From: Alphaproteobacteria bacterium
Lineage (GTDB): Bacteria > Pseudomonadota > Alphaproteobacteria > Sphingomonadales > Kordiimonadaceae
Reading direction: 5' to 3'
Length of the DNA stretch: 64,000 nt
NCBI GenBank assembly: GCA_006226495.1
Contig: SBGU01000029.1
Coordinates: 62,001-126,000 of the forward strand
Shown here: in pieces, positions 43,868-50,619 of the stretch
How positions within the stretch are numbered: position 1 is the stretch's first letter
Layout of the letters: every line of letters begins with the position of its first letter
The notes under the pieces: model-generated
Told to the model about the DNA's origin: nothing
Database searches by the model: none
The model's input: the letters and a program-made list of their open reading frames with translations, nothing else
Position numbers and translations under genes: made by a program

Positions 43868-44809
43868 ATGAGTTTGCCTTCCAACCAACGCCATTTTGTC
43901 GACATCAAGGATATTCCGGGCGACGCGCTCCGCCATATTCTGGAAACGGCCAAGCGCTGGAAGGCAGTACGACGGGATTTGCCAAAAGGGGCACTTGATC
44001 CCGAACCGATGCTGGTGGGTCATGCGCTGGCGATGATTTTCGAAAAATCCTCGACCCGCACACGCATCAGCTTCGAAATGGGCATGCAGCAGATGGGCGG
44101 CTCGTCGCTGATGCTGCAGGGCGGCAACATGCAGCTTGGCCGCGGCGAAACCGTGGCCGACACTGCGCGGGTGATGGCGCGCTATGTCGATGCCATCATG
44201 ATCCGGGCCAAGGACCACAAGGCTGTGGTCGAATTGGCGCGCGAAGGCAGCATCCCGGTCATCAATGCCCTGACCGACCGGTCGCACCCGTGCCAGTTGA
44301 TGGCCGACATCATGACCTATGAAGAACATCGCGGCCCGATTGCCGGCCGCCATGTCGCCTGGCTGGGTGACGGCAACAACGTCGCCACGTCGCTGATCGA
44401 ATCTGCCGTGCGTTTCGGCTTTTCGCTGACCCTTGGCTGCCCGCAGATCCTGGCGCCCGATACCGCGATCCTGAACTGGGCGCGTTCGGAAGGCGGCAAG
44501 ATCAGCGTGACCGACGTGGCCGAGGACGCGGTCAAGGGTGCGGATGCCGTTTTCACCGACACCTGGGTGTCGATGGGCGACACACGCACGGACGATCGCA
44601 TGGAAGCCCTTGAAGCTTTCCAGGTGAATAGCCATCTGATGTCCTTGGCCAAGCCCGACGCGCTGTTCCTGCACTGCCTGCCCGCCCACCGGGACGAGGA
44701 AGTGACCGCCGCCGTGATCGACGGACCCCAGTCCGTGGTATGGGACGAGGCCGAAAACCGCTTGCACGCACAAAAAGCCATCCTGGCCTGGTGTCTGGGG
44801 AAAATCTGA
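43868..44809 (+). CDS. argF: Ornithine carbamoyltransferase
   Basis: A 313-residue enzyme joining carbamoyl phosphate and ornithine to citrulline. Carbamoyl-phosphate-binding STRTR (in EKSSTRTRISFEMG), DRSHPCQLMAD, and ornithine-binding DTWVSMGDT and FLHCLPAHRDEEVT are all in place. Length is normal. It belongs to argD-argF-hslO, a conserved alphaproteobacterial string. Confidence 0.97.
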   Translation: MSLPSNQRHFVDIKDIPGDALRHILETAKRWKAVRRDLPKGALDPEPMLVGHALAMIFEKSSTRTRISFEMGMQQMGGSSLMLQGGNMQLGRGETVADTARVMARYVDAIMIRAKDHKAVVELAREGSIPVINALTDRSHPCQLMADIMTYEEHRGPIAGRHVAWLGDGNNVATSLIESAVRFGFSLTLGCPQILAPDTAILNWARSEGGKISVTDVAEDAVKGADAVFTDTWVSMGDTRTDDRMEALEAFQVNSHLMSLAKPDALFLHCLPAHRDEEVTAAVIDGPQSVVWDEAENRLHAQKAILAWCLGKI

Positions 44810-44862
44810 TTGTCCGGGCAAGACCTGATTTTTTGTTCTGAGTTCCAAGTGAAGGCAAAGCC

Positions 44863-45816
44863 ATGAGCGAAGCACCGATTGTCATCAAGGACCCGGCAGG
44901 CAGCCGGGACAACGAGGTTCGTCCGTTCCAGATCGAGGGCATGGACGTGCGCGGCCGCGCCGTGCGTCTGGGTACCGTGGCGGACCAGGTGCTGAGCGCG
45001 CACAATTACCCCGAACCGGTCGCCCGCATCCTGGGCGAACTGCTGGCGCTTGCCGCCCTTCTGGGGTCGATCCTGAAGTTCGAGGGCATCATCACGATCC
45101 AGACCAAATCCGGCGGGCCGATTCCCATGCTGGTGGCCGACTTCGAACTGAAGGCGGACGGTACGGGCTATCTGCGCGGTTATGCGGACATCGACCATGA
45201 CAAGCTTTCCACCTATGGCAAGAATCCGAGCTTCCACGGCATGATCGGCAGCAAAAGCGGTTATCTGGCGCTGACCATCGACCAGGGCCAGGACATGGAA
45301 CGCTACCAGGGCATTGTCGACCTCAAGGGCGAAACCCTGTCGGATGTGGCGCGCAATTATTTCCTGAATTCGGAACAGACACCCACGGCCATGCGCCTGA
45401 GCTGCGACCGCGACCCCGTGACCGGCCACTGGCGCGCGGGCGGCATCATGGTGCAGCACCTGGCGCGCGGTGAAACCGGGCGCGAGCGTATCCTGGACCG
45501 CGAGACCGAAGAACACTGGAACCGCGCCTCGGCCCTGATGCTGAGCGTGAAGCCCGAGGAAATGCTTGATCCGCAACTGGACCTGGACCAGCTTCTGTAC
45601 CGGCTGTTCAACGAGGACGGTGTTCGTGTGTTCGAAGCTGCCCATCTGGCCAAAGGCTGTCGCTGCGACCGCGCCCGCCTCTTGACCGTGCTCAGCCAGT
45701 TTTCGGACGATGATATCGAGCATATGACCGTTGACGGCAACATCGGTGTCAATTGCCAGTTCTGCAACAAGACCTGGGATTTCACGCCCGAGGAAGCCCG
45801 AGGCGGCACCGCCTGA
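44863..45816 (+). CDS. hslO: Redox-regulated chaperone Hsp33
   Basis: A 317-residue holdase chaperone activated by oxidative stress. The N-terminal substrate-binding domain leads to a C-terminal zinc switch with Cys266 and Cys268 (CRC) and Cys298 and Cys301 (CQFC). The CxC...CxxC order is as required for Hsp33. Oxidation of these cysteines releases zinc and unfolds the linker. It follows argF by 53 nt. Confidence 0.95.
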   Translation: MSEAPIVIKDPAGSRDNEVRPFQIEGMDVRGRAVRLGTVADQVLSAHNYPEPVARILGELLALAALLGSILKFEGIITIQTKSGGPIPMLVADFELKADGTGYLRGYADIDHDKLSTYGKNPSFHGMIGSKSGYLALTIDQGQDMERYQGIVDLKGETLSDVARNYFLNSEQTPTAMRLSCDRDPVTGHWRAGGIMVQHLARGETGRERILDRETEEHWNRASALMLSVKPEEMLDPQLDLDQLLYRLFNEDGVRVFEAAHLAKGCRCDRARLLTVLSQFSDDDIEHMTVDGNIGVNCQFCNKTWDFTPEEARGGTA

Positions 45817-46032
45817 TTTTCCAGGTTTTCCAGCCATTCAAATGAACCCGACCGGCACCCCGATAAAGGGGCTGCCGGGGACGGACCATTGGGTGGTTGG
45901 GATGGAAGGTGGCCCGTCCCCTGCTTCTGCTCCAGGGAGGGAGCAGTCCACATGACCGCGTCAATTTGGGATTGGACGTCGGTTCCTATCTTACGCCGCG
46001 CCCCTGCTACAGCCTTTGCCGAAATGATAAAA

Positions 46033-46062
46033 AAAGGCCGGAAGCGGTTGCCTCCGGCCTTT
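46033..46062 (-). terminator. Terminator of the CC0125/CC1285-type lipoprotein gene
   Basis: A 10-bp perfect stem (AAAGGCCGGA/TCCGGCCTTT) with a 10-nt loop, followed on the minus strand by a T-run. It lies 24 nt beyond the lipoprotein stop. Confidence 0.75.
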
Positions 46063-46085
46063 CGGCTTTTCCGGTATCGCACGTC

Positions 46086-46613
46086 TTACGACAGGCGGTC
46101 GCGGATGGTGTTCGAGATGGTGCGGGCGTCATAGATGTTGCCGCCGTTCGGCTGCGGGCCCTCACCCATCTTGATCTCGACAAAGGTGACGGTCGAACCC
46201 GGTTCGTAGTGGCGCGTCTCAACCCAGGTCGGGTCCACATAGGCCGGGCGGGTCACCGTGCGGCAGGTCAGCACACCACATTCGCGGTAGGTTTCGGCGC
46301 CAACCCGCATGGCGGTTTCCACATGGGTATGGCTGGCGTCCCGCTTCTGTTCGGTTTCGCGGTCGACAACCTCGAACCAGTCATAACCGTGCTGCAGGGT
46401 CAGTTCAGCCGCACGCAGCATGGCATAATCCTTGGCCTCTTCGGTCTTTGCACCACGGGCCTTGTAGGCTACGCGGTAGCGGTCCTGCTCGAGGGCGCTT
46501 TCATAATAGCCATAGTCGCCCGGTTCATCGGCCGCCATATAGTGGGCCGGGCTCGACGATGCGCAGGCAGCCAGCATGGCCACAAGCGGCAGAGCATAAA
46601 TCGATTTCATCAT
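46086..46613 (-). CDS. CC0125/CC1285-type lipoprotein
   Basis: A 175-residue protein with a lipoprotein signal ending LAAC; Cys17 is the expected acylated residue. The mature part has the family pattern YRVAYKARGAKTEEAKDYAMLRAAELTLQHGYDWFEVV and a C-terminal TVTFVEIKMGEGP block. Members are predicted envelope lipoproteins of unknown function, found mainly in alphaproteobacteria. The start uses an AGGAGG site 6 nt upstream of ATG-ATG. It has its own terminator and lies beside stress-related genes. Confidence 0.78.
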   Translation of the reverse strand: MMKSIYALPLVAMLAACASSSPAHYMAADEPGDYGYYESALEQDRYRVAYKARGAKTEEAKDYAMLRAAELTLQHGYDWFEVVDRETEQKRDASHTHVETAMRVGAETYRECGVLTCRTVTRPAYVDPTWVETRHYEPGSTVTFVEIKMGEGPQPNGGNIYDARTISNTIRDRLS

Positions 46614-46706
46614 TTCCAACCTCCTGTTGTTGGAGCCGTTGCTGTTACGGTTTCCAAGCTAGGCAAGCCGGAATGAAATCTCGATCTGGATGGCGCTTCA
46701 AATGAT

Positions 46707-46732
46707 AAAGCCGGCATAAAGATGCCGGCTTT
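46707..46732 (-). terminator. Terminator after the KdpE-like gene
   Basis: An 11-bp perfect stem, AAAGCCGGCAT/ATGCCGGCTTT, with a 4-nt loop, 12 nt past the response-regulator stop. The outer A/T pairs make it a reasonable intrinsic terminator. Confidence 0.65.
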
Positions 46733-46743
46733 TGCTTCTGGCT

Positions 46744-47442
46744 TCAGGCCTGGGCCACTTCCATGCGGTAGCCGATGCCCGGTTCGGTGATGATATAGTC
46801 GGGGCTCGATGGATCGGGTTCCACCTTCTCCCGCACCTGGCTGACATAGACGCGCAGATATTGCATGTCGTCGCCATGCGCCGGCCCCCACACTTCATGC
46901 AGGATCTGCCGGTGGGTCAGCATCTTGCCCCGGTGCACCAGGAAATAGCGCAGCAGGTCATATTCCTTGGGCGTGAAATCGACCTTTTTGCCATCGATCA
47001 GCACTTCGTGGCGCACCAGGTCCATCCTGACCCGGCCGTTGACCAGCTCTGGCTCGCCCGCTTCCTGGGTCGCGGCCTTGCGAAGGTTCGCGGTCACACG
47101 GGCAATGAGCACATCCGGATTGAAGGGTTTGGTGACATAATCGTCCGCGCCCTTGTCGAAGGCCTCGATCATTTCCTTGTCGTCGCCGCGGGCCGAGCAG
47201 ACGATGATCGGCACCTGCGACCAGCCGCGCACGCTTTCAATCACTTCCTTGCCGTCCATGTCCGGCAGGCCCAGGTCCAAAAGGATCAGGTCCGGCTTCA
47301 AAGATGCGCTCAGGCGCACGGCCTCGCCGCCCTTTTCCGCTTCTTCTGCCTTCATGCCATAGGCTTCGAGCGAGATTTTCAGGAGCTTCCTGATCTGCGG
47401 TTCGTCGTCCACAACCAGGATCGTGCTTTTTTTCTGTTTCAT
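46744..47442 (-). CDS. OmpR/KdpE-family response regulator
   Basis: A 232-residue two-domain regulator. The receiver (about 6-120) has the acidic pair VVDDEPQ, phosphoacceptor Asp56 in LLDLGLP and the KPF motif in YVTKPFNPD. The DNA-binding winged helix (about 135-228) has DFTPKEYDLLRYFLVHRGKMLTHRQILHEVWG and QYLRVYVSQVREK, typical of KdpE. No kdpFABC transporter genes are present in the window. The likely kinase, a KdpD-like protein at 50616-52610, lies 3 kb away on the same strand, separated by envelope genes. Confidence 0.9.
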   Translation of the reverse strand: MKQKKSTILVVDDEPQIRKLLKISLEAYGMKAEEAEKGGEAVRLSASLKPDLILLDLGLPDMDGKEVIESVRGWSQVPIIVCSARGDDKEMIEAFDKGADDYVTKPFNPDVLIARVTANLRKAATQEAGEPELVNGRVRMDLVRHEVLIDGKKVDFTPKEYDLLRYFLVHRGKMLTHRQILHEVWGPAHGDDMQYLRVYVSQVREKVEPDPSSPDYIITEPGIGYRMEVAQA

Positions 47443-47554
47443 GAAACGCTATCCCCCTTCGGCAAGGAAAAATGCCGACCTTTGATGCAACTTATCCAAT
47501 GCGCGCAGGCGTGTCGTCAACATATGTCGTCCAAGCGCTATAGCCGGCACAGGA

Positions 47555-47589
47555 AAGGGAGCCCGGGACCTGGTCCCGTGGGCTCCCTT
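47555..47589 (-). terminator. Strong hairpin after the YfdX-type gene
   Basis: Outer 10-bp arms AAGGGAGCCC/GGGCTCCCTT plus inner GGGACC/GGTCCC with a single-base loop form a long stem 18 nt beyond the yfdX-type stop. No T-run follows, so efficiency is uncertain. Confidence 0.5.
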
Positions 47590-47606
47590 GCCCGGCCTTG
47601 GCTCCC

Positions 47607-48470
47607 TTAGCTCAGCGACTTCCACCAAGCCTCGAGCTGCTTGTCGATCTTGTCGGCAAGCGTCGGGTCGCGACGGGAAATCAGCTCGGCCAGTTCGTCG
47701 GCCTGCGCCTGGATTTCCTCGACGCTCGGGGCGCTCCGGCCGACCACATCCTTGTCGCCGCCCAGCTTGACGAGTGCGGCCTCGGCCACATCGAGCGCCT
47801 CGCGGGCCCCTTCATATTCGTTCGCCTTCAGCATGAAGCGGGTGAGGGTGATATGGTCCCGCGCCACTGTCTCAGGCGGTTCTTCGCCGTCATAGTCGAC
47901 AATCATGGACTTCTGGGCGTCCAGCAGTTGGGCGCGGGCCCCTGTGAGGTCGTTATCGGTCAGTTCCTCACGGGTTTCGTTCAGGTCATGGATCAGCTTG
48001 TCGTCGTCCAGCTTCAGGCGCACATAGCGCACTTCGGCATCTTCGACATCACCGCGTTCGATACCCTTGATGCGCAGCGTGTCGGCCAGGCCGTCAATCG
48101 TCAGGTCACCGTCGCCCAGCGGCACATAGATCACCTTGGGCATCAGCGCACTGCCATATTTGAGTTCTGCCACCTTCACGGGTGCGATCATGGCCAGGTC
48201 CTCGTCCGGCGCGCCCGCCAGCGTGGCTTTCTCCAACGTTTCGAAAGCCTTGTTGATATGGCGTTCGGCGTCTGTCCTGGCGCCCTGCTGCAGGCTCATC
48301 TGTGCATCAAAAAGAGAGGTCAGGATCGCCTGCTTCTCGCGCGAGAAATCACTTTTCATCAGCTCGGATGCCGACAGTTCAGCCGTCGCGGTTTTATCCG
48401 CCGCAACTGCGCCCGGCAAGGCAAGCGTGGCCGAAAGCGCTGTTGCAATCATGAAAACGGTGGTCCGCAT
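47607..48470 (-). CDS. YfdX-type exported protein
   Basis: A 287-residue protein with a signal peptide (about 1-23, ending PGAVA) and an alpha-helical mature part. It matches the YfdX layout: an initial helix rich in Asp/Gln (LTSLFDAQMSLQQGARTDAERHINKAFETLEKA), a beta segment (APVKVAELKYGSALMPKVIYVPLG), and two later TPR-like helices (LTRFMLKANEYEGAREALDVAEAAL). E. coli YfdX is under EvgA control and linked to acid resistance. It is divided from the KdpE-like gene by a hairpin and lies near an entericidin, which fits an envelope-stress setting. The periplasmic location is predicted. Confidence 0.7.
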   Translation of the reverse strand: MRTTVFMIATALSATLALPGAVAADKTATAELSASELMKSDFSREKQAILTSLFDAQMSLQQGARTDAERHINKAFETLEKATLAGAPDEDLAMIAPVKVAELKYGSALMPKVIYVPLGDGDLTIDGLADTLRIKGIERGDVEDAEVRYVRLKLDDDKLIHDLNETREELTDNDLTGARAQLLDAQKSMIVDYDGEEPPETVARDHITLTRFMLKANEYEGAREALDVAEAALVKLGGDKDVVGRSAPSVEEIQAQADELAELISRRDPTLADKIDKQLEAWWKSLS

Positions 48471-48531
48471 TTCAGGTCTCCTTGATCATGCTCGATGATC
48501 GTCGTGAGGGGCGCCGGGTGAGGCCGCCCCG

Positions 48532-48663
48532 TTAATCCTTCGCTTCATCCGCGATGGTGTCGCCGACGGATTCGATATCCTCGCCTGCGCCGTGAATGGT
48601 GTTGCAGGCGCTGGTCGCCAGAAGCGCCATGAGCGAAACAAGTACGAGGGCCAGAGTGCGCAT
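48532..48663 (-). CDS. Entericidin A/B family lipoprotein
   Basis: A 43-residue peptide. Its signal ends in the lipobox TSAC (Cys20), followed by NTIHGAGEDIESVGDTIADEA, the hallmark CNT-x-GAG-DI-x-G-I-DEA pattern of entericidins. Entericidins are tiny outer-membrane lipoproteins linked to a toxin/antidote pair (EcnA/EcnB) and to stationary-phase lysis in enterobacteria. A GGAGG site lies 5 nt before the ATG. A single copy is seen, without a second entericidin alongside. It lies in a stress/envelope gene cluster. Confidence 0.9.
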   Translation of the reverse strand: MRTLALVLVSLMALLATSACNTIHGAGEDIESVGDTIADEAKD

Positions 48664-48849
48664 TTTATCCTCCATAGGTCGGTTAATGGGACAGACTTCA
48701 GGGTATGGAGGGGGGCATCAAGGGTCGATTGGCGGTGCAGCGGATGGATATAAATTTGCCATAAGGCCACAAAAGACGATGAAAACGCGCCAGGCCGCCA
48801 GCCCTGAGTGTGCTGGCAACATGCCGGGCCTGGTGTCGGGTATCCAAAG

Positions 48850-49095
48850 AAAAAAAGAAGCGGTTCGTGCCCAGGGGAAGTATTCGGGGGGAGGATAAGC
48901 ACGAACCGCTTCACAGCGAGGGTTGGTCTTTGGGGAATTGCCAACGACCCCAAGATGGCGCATGCGCCGTAAAAGCGCGATACGGGCGACACGCCAACAA
49001 ATAAAGAAGTCATAAGGATGCAATTTCGGCCCCTGAAGGCCGGTACCGCCGCCGCACCGCGCGACCGGAAAACACGGATTGCGCCGAACCGGGCG
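48850..49095 (-). ncRNA. Candidate small RNA with a C-rich anti-Shine-Dalgarno loop
   Basis: The minus-strand unit lies between the terminator at 49105-49122 and a second terminator-like element. The 3' hairpin has a perfect 14-bp stem (48857-48870 pairing with 48899-48912) followed on the minus strand by seven T residues, and a 28-nt loop reading CCTCCCCCC. That loop is complementary to ribosome-binding sites, as in several alphaproteobacterial small RNAs. The exact 5' end is unknown; a TTCAGG/TTATGA pair near 49010-49035 is a weak promoter candidate. It could instead be a leader or processed 3' end. Boundaries are approximate. Confidence 0.35.
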
Positions 49096-49104
49096 TAAAA
49101 AAAA

Positions 49105-49122
49105 GAGCCGCAAAAGCGGCTC
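49105..49122 (-). terminator. Intrinsic terminator of the 49155-49673 gene
   Basis: A 7-bp stem, GAGCCGC/GCGGCTC, with loop AAAA. It is followed on the minus strand by an eight-base T-run. It lies 33 nt past the stop codon. Confidence 0.8.
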
Positions 49123-49154
49123 CGGTATCGGGTTTTGTCTGGCGGCACAAGGTC

Positions 49155-49673
49155 CTAATGATGGGCCGCGCTGCCGTTGCCGCGCATGACGCCGGTATCA
49201 TGCAGCGCCTCTGCCCGGTCGATATCCTGGCTGTCCCTGGCATCTGCAGGACGGGATTCCGTTTCGCGGGCGGCCAGGCCTTCGGTGAAGCCTTCAACCG
49301 CCTGACGGGCAACCACAAGGGCCAGGGTACCCAGGTCCTGAAACAATGATTCTGCCGGACTGGCACTGGTTTCCTGCACCATGGGAGGCGGCGGCGATGC
49401 GGCCTCGCCCCGACGCATGAAAAAGCCCCAGGCGACCGACCCGGCGGCAATCAGAAGTGCCGCCAGCACCAGAAGCGCCAACGCGGGGCTGAGGCCCAGC
49501 GACAGCATCCAGAAATAACCGGCGCCACCAAGCGCAAGGATGCCGGCCGCAATGACCGGACCGGCGACAATGGCCCCCAGAAGCCCGTAACGGGCCTGGT
49601 TGATCGGACGCTCGAGCGCAGACTGCGACGACGCAGTCTGCACCCAAAGCATTTTAAGAATGGCCTCGAACAT
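49155..49673 (-). CDS. Small membrane protein, two predicted helices
   Basis: A 172-residue protein with two strongly hydrophobic helices at about 29-55 and 58-85 (starting LLGAIVAGPVIAAGILALGG and ALALLVLAALLIAAGSVAWG). The hydrophilic tail (about 90-172) is rich in Glu/Ala and probably cytoplasmic. I do not recognise a named family. It lies 12 nt downstream of a DUF883 gene, so the pair resembles the E. coli yqjD-yqjE arrangement in layout (DUF883 protein plus small membrane protein). Its terminator is immediately downstream. Confidence 0.65.
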   Translation of the reverse strand: MFEAILKMLWVQTASSQSALERPINQARYGLLGAIVAGPVIAAGILALGGAGYFWMLSLGLSPALALLVLAALLIAAGSVAWGFFMRRGEAASPPPPMVQETSASPAESLFQDLGTLALVVARQAVEGFTEGLAARETESRPADARDSQDIDRAEALHDTGVMRGNGSAAHH

Positions 49674-49685
49674 CGGCCGCGCCTT

Positions 49686-50000
49686 CTAGTGGCGGCGGGC
49701 CAGAAGCGCCGCGACGATCGCGCCACCAGCGAAGGCGGCCGCCGTGGCCGTGAACGGACGTTCCTGGATGGCCTTTTCCGTCGCATCCCTGGCGTCGCGG
49801 GCCTGGACCTGCTTCTGGCGCAGGTACTTGCGGGCTTTCACGCCGGCGTGGCGGGCGCGGGCCTTGATATCATCCATGCTCGGCATGCCGTTCTTGGCGG
49901 TGCCGTTCGGCAGTTCTTCCTGGACACGTTCGGCCAGGATATCCTTGAGGTCTGCCAGGTCCTTTTTCAGGGCTTTGATTTCCTGCTGGGCGGTAGCCAT
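49686..50000 (-). CDS. DUF883 (YqjD/ElaB-like) membrane-anchored protein
   Basis: A 104-residue protein. An N-terminal helical, charged region (ATAQQEIKALKKDLADLKDI) leads to a C-terminal hydrophobic anchor (AAAFAGGAIVAALLARRH), the layout of DUF883 proteins such as YqjD and ElaB. These bind ribosomes and are induced in stationary phase in E. coli. The C-terminal PFTATAAAFAGGAIVAALLA segment matches the family motif. It has a good ribosome-binding site (GGAGAC) and is upstream of a small membrane protein. Confidence 0.85.
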   Translation of the reverse strand: MATAQQEIKALKKDLADLKDILAERVQEELPNGTAKNGMPSMDDIKARARHAGVKARKYLRQKQVQARDARDATEKAIQERPFTATAAAFAGGAIVAALLARRH

Positions 50001-50180
50001 GATGGTCTCCTTTCGGGTTAGGTCCTATACAACTCCAGTTTCTGGCATTCGGGTCATGGCGGTGGTGCCGTTCCCGGAATGTCCATGCCCCGAGAGTGCC
50101 CGCACGAGCCTAAAGGAACAATTCGGGTGCCGGTGCAGGGCATAAAAATCCGATAAAAGCGCCTGGCCCCGGCAAAAAAA

Positions 50181-50205
50181 CGCCGGCTCCCGTGGGGAAC
50201 CGGCG
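50181..50205 (-). terminator. Terminator after the receiver gene
   Basis: The stem CGCCGG/CCGGCG with inner TCCC/GGGA closes a 3-nt loop. It is followed on the minus strand by seven T residues. It ends the kinase-receiver transcript 37 nt beyond the stop. Confidence 0.7.
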
Positions 50206-50241
50206 GTTTCCTTGCAACCGGAACTGGCTGTGCCAAGCGGC

Positions 50242-50619
50242 CTAATGCAGGCGTTCGCGGATGACATCCACCAGTTCGTCAAATTCAAACGGTTTGGTGA
50301 GGAAGGCGTCGGCGCCACGTTCGGTGGCAACCTCGCGCGTGCGGCGATCGTCCCGCACGGTCAGCACCACCACGATGGGCGGATTGTCCGCCCGTGCCGC
50401 CTTTATACGGGGTAGGATCTCGAGCCCGTCCTCGTCCGGCAGGCCGAGGTCGAGCACAACCACATCCGGTGTCCGGGTGCGGCACAGGTCCAGCCCTTCG
50501 CGGGCTGTTGCCGCCTCATAGAATTCCGCGCCCCTGATGGTCAGGGATATCCTGAGGAAGGTGCGGATCGCCGGTGCATCGTCAATGGCAAGTACGGTTT
50601 TGTCGTTGAGGAAGTTCAT
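50242..50619 (-). CDS. Stand-alone response-regulator receiver protein
   Basis: A 125-residue protein made of one CheY-like receiver domain. Acidic residues lie in LAIDDAPA, the phosphoacceptor is Asp57 in VVLDLGLP, and KPF is in FLTKPFEFDE. There is no output domain, so it should work as a phospho-relay or protein-binding switch. Its start overlaps the stop of the sensor kinase (ATGA), making it the kinase's probable direct partner rather than the distant KdpE-like protein. Confidence 0.92.
   Translation of the reverse strand: MNFLNDKTVLAIDDAPAIRTFLRISLTIRGAEFYEAATAREGLDLCRTRTPDVVVLDLGLPDEDGLEILPRIKAARADNPPIVVVLTVRDDRRTREVATERGADAFLTKPFEFDELVDVIRERLH

Larger units (their letters stand above)
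48664..49154. other. 491-bp intergenic region with hairpins
   Basis: No credible protein gene. It holds a minus-strand terminator of the upstream gene (49105-49122), a perfect palindrome GGCGCATGCGCC (48957-48968), a TTGGGG...CCCCAA dyad (read on the minus strand) around 48927-48952, and a 14-bp hairpin with a T-run (48857-48912). A small RNA is proposed from these elements. Confidence 0.6.

Noticed and set aside
48718-49113. A 131-codon minus-strand frame in the intergenic region before the entericidin gene
   Set aside because: It crosses a terminator and the 14-bp hairpin, has no ribosome-binding site and no recognisable family. The RNA structures explain the region better.
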